Shown here: one piece after another, positions 33,905 to 37,202 of the stretch
Layout: every line of letters begins with the position of its first letter
Numbering within the stretch: the first letter of the stretch is position 1
Assembly (NCBI GenBank): GCA_031261165.1
Contig: JAISJU010000033.1
Coordinates: forward strand, 1 to 37,202
Direction of reading: 5' to 3'
From: Prevotellaceae bacterium
GTDB lineage: Bacteria > Bacteroidota > Bacteroidia > Bacteroidales > Paludibacteraceae
Length of the DNA stretch: 37,202 bases
The notes under the pieces: model-generated
Databases searched by the model: none
Seen by the model: only the letters and a program-made list of their open reading frames with translations
Told to the model about the DNA's origin: nothing
Program-made: the position numbers and the translations under genes

Positions 33905-34120
33905 ATGAAAGAAAGAGTGAATTTTAACAAGAGCGTCAAAATATATGATGCTTGCGCCTCGGATAACGCAAGGGCTTATCTGGGCTGTGTGAATTTTGTT
34001 GATGGGTATATGATTGCCTCAAATGCGCATATATTGGTGTTCAACAAATTAAATGAAGTTTGCAATTTGGATTTAGAGCAACTAAGAATTGGTATGCCCG
34101 AAGAAATGAAAGAAATATAG
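33905..34120 (+). CDS. Short protein, possibly truncated sliding-clamp-like
   Basis: A 71-residue protein: NARAYLGCVNFVDGYMIASN followed by AHILVFNKL resembles the N-terminal pattern of a DNA polymerase III beta-like fold seen in phages (a strand, then 'xATDGHILV'). It ends at TAG, but the same frame remains open for another 31 codons to 34213. It may be the amputated start of a longer protein or a genuine small protein; the clamp resemblance is weak. Confidence 0.45.
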   Translation: MKERVNFNKSVKIYDACASDNARAYLGCVNFVDGYMIASNAHILVFNKLNEVCNLDLEQLRIGMPEEMKEI

Positions 34121-34212
34121 CAAAATTTAGGGGGCAGCCCACGAGGGAGTGGCGTATTCTTTTTAGGTTGTGAATTGCTTTCAAAAATTATATCACAAAA
34201 AATAAAAAAAGA

Positions 34213-34371
34213 ATGAGGCGGGAGCGATACCCGCGCTGCTTACGAAGTCCGAACAAGAGCAACGACAAACAAGAGTGCTGCGGTAGGTTTGTCGGATTAG
34301 GAGCGCAGATAGATGTGGCACGCTATCACGGGGAGGCGCAACCCTGTAGATATGCCGACTGGATTAATTAG
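34213..34371 (+). other. 52-codon ORF overlapping a structured region (doubtful CDS)
   Basis: From ATG at 34213 a GC-rich frame runs to TAG at 34369 (MRRERYPRCLRSPNKSNDKQ, then CRYADWIN). It coincides with a series of perfect stems, so openness may be a by-product of composition. No family is recognised. I favour RNA over protein here. Confidence 0.25.
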
Positions 34372-34412
34372 AAAAGGCGATAAGCGCAAAAGCCGAGTGG
34401 GGGCGGTGCCCA
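34216..34412 (+). ncRNA. Candidate structured RNA with several hairpins
   Basis: Within about 200 bases: GCGGG/CCCGC (loop AGCGATA), CGACAAAC/GTTTGTCG, TCCGA/TCGGA and GCGCT/AGCGC as outer pairs of the same stem, GATAG/CTATC, and GTGGG/CCCAC near the end. GC content is clearly higher than the flanking AT-rich sequence. It lies between the short 71-residue gene and the C5-methyltransferase gene. It could be an RNA gene, a leader of the methyltransferase or a replication-origin structure. It matches no RNA I know. Confidence 0.5.
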
Positions 34413-34426
34413 CAATCCAACAAAAA

Positions 34427-34456
34427 GGACTTTAAGGACTTTAAGGACTTTAAAAG
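34427..34456. repeat. GGACTTTAA tandem repeat
   Basis: AAGGACTTTAAGGACTTTAAGGACTTT lies just before the C5-methyltransferase start. The same GGACTTTAA/GGGAC motif occurs at 27711-27739 and inside several genes of the element. Confidence 0.85.
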
Positions 34457-34473
34457 AAAGAAAATTGAAAATT

Positions 34474-35217
34474 ATGACACACGGCTCATTATTCAGCGGC
34501 ATAGGCGGATTTGATTTGGCGGCACGGCGGGCGGGGCTGCGGAATGTGTTTTGGTGTGAGAATGACGAGTTCTGCCGGAAGGTGCTGCGAAAGCATTTTT
34601 GGCACAGTAATCAATTAAACGATATAAAGAATGAAGATTTTACACGATACAGAGGGCGAGTTGATGTTGTTTCGGGAGGATTTCCCTGCCAAGACATCAG
34701 TATTGCCGGAAAACAGGCGGGACTTACGGAGGGCAAAAGGAGTTCGCTGTTCTTCGAGATGGTCAGGGCGGTGGCAGAAGTGCAACCAAAATTTGTTGTT
34801 TGGGAAAATGTGCCTGAAGTCATTAATTACCTCGACATTATTAGAGATGAAATGCGGGCTGTCGGGTATAATAATATGTGGGGAAGAATGTTTTGTGCGT
34901 GGGAATTTGGATACCCGCATAAGAGAAAGAGATTTTTTGCCGTACATTTTGCCGACACCGAGTGCAACGGACTGGATAAGGCATCATACCTCGATGACTA
35001 CGCGGATAAAATGTTACAATCAGAAACACAGATTCGGAAACTTAACCACAATATTGGCAGGGCGTTTTGGAATATTACACACTGCGAAGATTTCAGAAGA
35101 GATGATGGGCTTTCCAATAAATTGGTGCAAAATCAGTTAAAGGGGTATGGGAATGCTATTGTGCCGGATATTGGGGAGTTGATATTTAGGGGGTTGAAAA
35201 CATTTATTAGCCGATAA
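34474..35217 (+). CDS. DNA C5-cytosine methyltransferase
   Basis: SAM-dependent DNA cytosine-C5 methyltransferase. Motif I SLFSGIGGFDLA, catalytic GGFPCQDIS (Cys72), ENVPEV (motif VI), HKRKRFF (motif VIII) and LKGYGNAIVP (motif X) are in order. The ORF track uses a TTG at 34465; the ATG at 34474 (MTHGSLFSG) is the natural start, giving 247 residues. The target-recognition region between motifs VIII and IX is very short (about 60 residues). The +1 frame over that region is also open and carries C5-methyltransferase-like words. It probably protects element DNA from restriction. Confidence 0.92.
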   Translation: MTHGSLFSGIGGFDLAARRAGLRNVFWCENDEFCRKVLRKHFWHSNQLNDIKNEDFTRYRGRVDVVSGGFPCQDISIAGKQAGLTEGKRSSLFFEMVRAVAEVQPKFVVWENVPEVINYLDIIRDEMRAVGYNNMWGRMFCAWEFGYPHKRKRFFAVHFADTECNGLDKASYLDDYADKMLQSETQIRKLNHNIGRAFWNITHCEDFRRDDGLSNKLVQNQLKGYGNAIVPDIGELIFRGLKTFISR

Positions 35218-35220
35218 ATA

Positions 35221-36381
35221 ATGTATGACCATATTCGCCTGCATCTTAATCATACTTTTGAAAATGATAACGAGCGCAAGAAATTTTGCGAGCGGTATCA
35301 TTTGTGTGAATTTAATGAACATCAATCGACCTATAACAATTCAACGGAAACGGGGCTGAAACAGTGTCGAGGGGTTTATGTGAAGATGAGGCTCAGTAAC
35401 CGTACTTCGGCTTCGCTCAGTAACCGCAGTTCGACTTCGCTCACTGACCGGAAGGACTTTGGGGACAGTAGGGAAAATAGGGGGTTGCGGGTCGGAGCCC
35501 GCAATGACGGTGGCACACAGGTTGATGTGGGACTGATGTTTTCGTTTTCGCTGCATAAGTTTTATAATTTCAGCGTGCCGACTGTGGGGGAATATTTGAA
35601 TTGGGATGATTTTAGTTTTGGTAAGGCGAACAGGGCGAAGACTATGTTTTGCGATATGTTTCCGATGTGTGATTTTTCTCGGGCAAAGGTAACGACTTAT
35701 GAGGTGGGCATTAATATACAGTTGCCGCGCCCGCCGCAGGAATATATGGAGCAGTTGCGGGAGTTGCGGGTGAAAGAACGGAATTACCCCATTGTGGTGG
35801 ACAGGCACCAGAAGGATTATATGCAGTATGGGACATTCTCAAAGGGCAGGCGGATAGTGTATATATGGTACGACAAGACTTATGAGGCGCGGAGTAAGAT
35901 GCGCAGTAATTTGGTAAGGTATGTTGTGCCGGAGAATATTTTGCGCTGCGAAAAGGATAATCGAGTGCCGATACAGAAGACTATGTTTTTTGATTTGTTC
36001 AAAAAGGAGTTTCAACGCTTGACGGCAAATGAGTTTCGCAAGCGGTTTGTAGATGATATTTTTTTTGCCGAAAGAGTGCCAAAAGTGTGCCAACGGAATT
36101 TTCCTGATTTGGGAAAGGCGAAGTTGGCGATTTTAGAAGAGATTTTGAGGGATTTGAGGGACTTAAAGGACATTAGAGACGCGGGGGAAAGGGTTTTTGC
36201 GCGGATTGAGAAAGAATACAATGCCGGAATGCTGCCGAGGCGAACTTATTACCGCCGCGTGGCGGAAGTGAAAGAGGTGTTGGCATTGCTGCCGGGACTG
36301 CCGAAAGAGGTGTTGAATGAGAATGTGGATTATGAGAATGATTATAAAATGGCTGTTAGGGCTAAAATGGAGGTGTTATGA
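35221..36381 (+). CDS. Putative replication-initiator-like protein with repeat-derived insert
   Basis: A 386-residue protein starting 3 bases after the methyltransferase. TTYEVGINIQLPRPPQEYME, then YGTFSKGRRIVYIWYDKTYE, resembles phage/plasmid replication proteins of the gene II/X (Phage_CRI) type, where such strands and a nearby Tyr form the nicking site; this is a tentative call. Residues about 57-98 (SLSNRSSTSLTDRK, then RGLRVGARNDGG) are foreign and derive from TTCGGCTTCGCTCA, GGAC and GCGGGTC/GCCCGC repeats. Residues near 307-318 (RDLRDLKDIRDAG) also come from GGAC-type repeats. It overlaps the next gene at TATGA. Confidence 0.5.
   Translation: MYDHIRLHLNHTFENDNERKKFCERYHLCEFNEHQSTYNNSTETGLKQCRGVYVKMRLSNRTSASLSNRSSTSLTDRKDFGDSRENRGLRVGARNDGGTQVDVGLMFSFSLHKFYNFSVPTVGEYLNWDDFSFGKANRAKTMFCDMFPMCDFSRAKVTTYEVGINIQLPRPPQEYMEQLRELRVKERNYPIVVDRHQKDYMQYGTFSKGRRIVYIWYDKTYEARSKMRSNLVRYVVPENILRCEKDNRVPIQKTMFFDLFKKEFQRLTANEFRKRFVDDIFFAERVPKVCQRNFPDLGKAKLAILEEILRDLRDLKDIRDAGERVFARIEKEYNAGMLPRRTYYRRVAEVKEVLALLPGLPKEVLNENVDYENDYKMAVRAKMEVL
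35389..35514. repeat. Dispersed repeats inserted in frame in the replication-like gene
   Basis: Two copies of a TTCGRCTTCGCTCAG-type arm, a GGACTTTGGGGACAGTAGGG stretch and a GCGGGTCGGAGCCCGCAATG palindrome follow one another without breaking the frame. The same three sequence types occur between genes elsewhere in the window. Confidence 0.85.
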
Positions 36382-37199
36382 ATAACAATTACAATATATA
36401 TCAGAAAATAGACGAAATATGTGCGCGATTAGAAGGCTTTCGGGCATTCAATCCTAAACTTGCAAAACTATCGTACAGTGGCGGGCGGGACAGTCATTTA
36501 TTGTTGCATATTTTGAGAAATGTTTTAAAATTAAACAACGAGCAATTTCCCGCCATATATGCAAAAACTTACAATGAATTTGCCGAGATAAAGCATAGAA
36601 TTGAGGAACAGGATATTACGGTTGTAGATAGCGGACGGCGGGTATTTGAAGTGTTTGAGGAAGTTGGAGTTCCATTGTGGAGTAAAGATTGCTCGGTGAA
36701 TATTTATTACGCCTCAAAAAATGAAAAAAAATACACCAAACGGTGGGCAAAAAAATCAAAATCGCAATGGAATTTTACAGATAATTATTTTTGGTGTAAA
36801 AAAAATAATATAATCTGTTCGGATAAATGTTGTAAATTATTGAAAGAGAATATTTTGAATAAAAATAAAGCGCGAGTTGTCGGATTACGAGAAGAAGAAG
36901 GCGGTCGCCGGTCAGAAGGTCAGAAAGAATATGATTTTTGTGTAAGAAATTCAAAAGTGTTATTCAAACCGATTTTTGATGTTACTAATTCCGAACTTAT
37001 GGAAATAGAAAAGGCTTTGAGAATTGAACCATTAAATATATACAACTATTTAGACCGTACAGGGTGCGTAATGTGTGGTTTTGGGACAAAAAAGCAGATT
37101 GCTAAAAAAATAAACTATTTGCGTTGGTATGAACCAAGTAGAGCGGCATTTTATCTCAAATATTTTGACAAGTATTTGAGGTATAGGAAGATAATATAA
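36378..37199 (+). CDS. PAPS-reductase-family ATP pyrophosphatase-like protein
   Basis: A 273-residue protein of the adenine-nucleotide alpha-hydrolase fold. The PP-loop is SYSGGRDSHLLL (residues 32-43), followed by VDSGRRVFEV and late cysteines in GCVMCGFG. Family members reduce PAPS in sulfur assimilation, but phage versions, often near DNA-modification genes, may activate sulfur or another group for nucleic-acid modification (compare DndC). No other Dnd gene is visible here. Its ATG overlaps the stop of the preceding gene. It is complete, ending 3 bases before the window edge. Confidence 0.82.
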   Translation: MNNNYNIYQKIDEICARLEGFRAFNPKLAKLSYSGGRDSHLLLHILRNVLKLNNEQFPAIYAKTYNEFAEIKHRIEEQDITVVDSGRRVFEVFEEVGVPLWSKDCSVNIYYASKNEKKYTKRWAKKSKSQWNFTDNYFWCKKNNIICSDKCCKLLKENILNKNKARVVGLREEEGGRRSEGQKEYDFCVRNSKVLFKPIFDVTNSELMEIEKALRIEPLNIYNYLDRTGCVMCGFGTKKQIAKKINYLRWYEPSRAAFYLKYFDKYLRYRKII

Positions 37200-37202
37200 C
37201 TA

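Larger units (their letters stand above)
23766..37202. mobile_element. Integrated element, probably prophage (left part only)
   Basis: Starting at the tRNA-Lys scar, the gene style changes to short, tightly packed, mostly hypothetical genes with a divergent repressor region, several DNA-modifying enzymes and an HNH nuclease. A prophage early/lysogeny region fits best. An integrative conjugative or satellite element is possible because no virion or conjugation genes are visible. The integrase and right end are outside the window. Confidence 0.75.

Noticed and set aside
34631-35140. Separate 169-residue gene in the +1 frame of the C5 methyltransferase
   Set aside because: Its first part is a plain shadow of motifs IV-VIII; only the last ~65 codons look family-like, so it is reported as a finding, not as a gene.
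23766-37202. Complete prophage
   Set aside because: No integrase, terminase, capsid or tail genes are visible; only one end of the element is in the window.

Overview
The window looks like a chromosome segment from a Bacteroidetes bacterium, most likely an uncultured member of the Bacteroidales, joined to the left part of an integrated mobile element, probably a prophage. Four things support the host call. Promoters follow the Bacteroidetes -7 box TAnnTTTG. Two exported proteins end in type IX secretion (T9SS) tails. There is a PPi-dependent phosphofructokinase. There are lineage-restricted families such as DUF4293, DUF5686 and a DUF6261-like protein. No species can be named from the sequence alone.

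Chromosomal part (1-23723). A repeat-filled intergenic region precedes enolase. A glycan-degradation locus follows: a GH95 alpha-L-fucosidase with an inserted F5/8C-like domain, a secreted DUF1566-type protein with a T9SS tail, and a GH43 lipoprotein. Next come DUF4293, an RNA m5C methyltransferase (minus strand), an RsmI-like methyltransferase and a large DUF5686 outer-membrane protein (minus). A divergent promoter pair then drives an acyltransferase-pfp operon. A DUF6261-like gene follows, with a striking 42-bp tandem repeat in its leader, then an unrecognised secreted protein. The minus-strand operon rplM-rpsI-rpsB-tsf is next. The chromosomal part ends with a glycine-rich beta-helix surface protein carrying a type-B T9SS (CHU_C-like) domain.

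Mobile element (about 23766 to beyond 37202). The junction is the 3' half of a minus-strand tRNA-Lys(CTT), cut in the anticodon loop, the usual scar of tRNA integration. The rest of the element and its integrase must lie to the right. Leftward genes form a lysogeny-like block: an XRE repressor with coiled coil, four small proteins (three of them clearly membrane proteins) and an HNH nuclease. Rightward genes are small early-type genes plus nucleic-acid-modifying functions: an N6-adenine methyltransferase, an excisionase-like HTH, ASCH plus zinc ribbon, a DUF4406-like protein, a radical SAM protein, a C5-cytosine methyltransferase, a possible replication initiator and a PAPS-reductase-like ATP pyrophosphatase. 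No capsid, tail, terminase or integrase genes are visible.

The most unusual features are RNA-like and repeat-like. There is a tRNA-like fold without a D-arm at 27803-27875. A dense multi-hairpin region lies at 34216-34412. Two terminator-capped short transcript candidates flank the immunity region. One palindromic element sits just upstream of three element genes. Dispersed palindromes and GGAC-type simple repeats appear to have inserted in frame into at least four proteins, in both the chromosome and the element, much as Rickettsia palindromic elements do. All calls come from reading the sequence; no database search was run.
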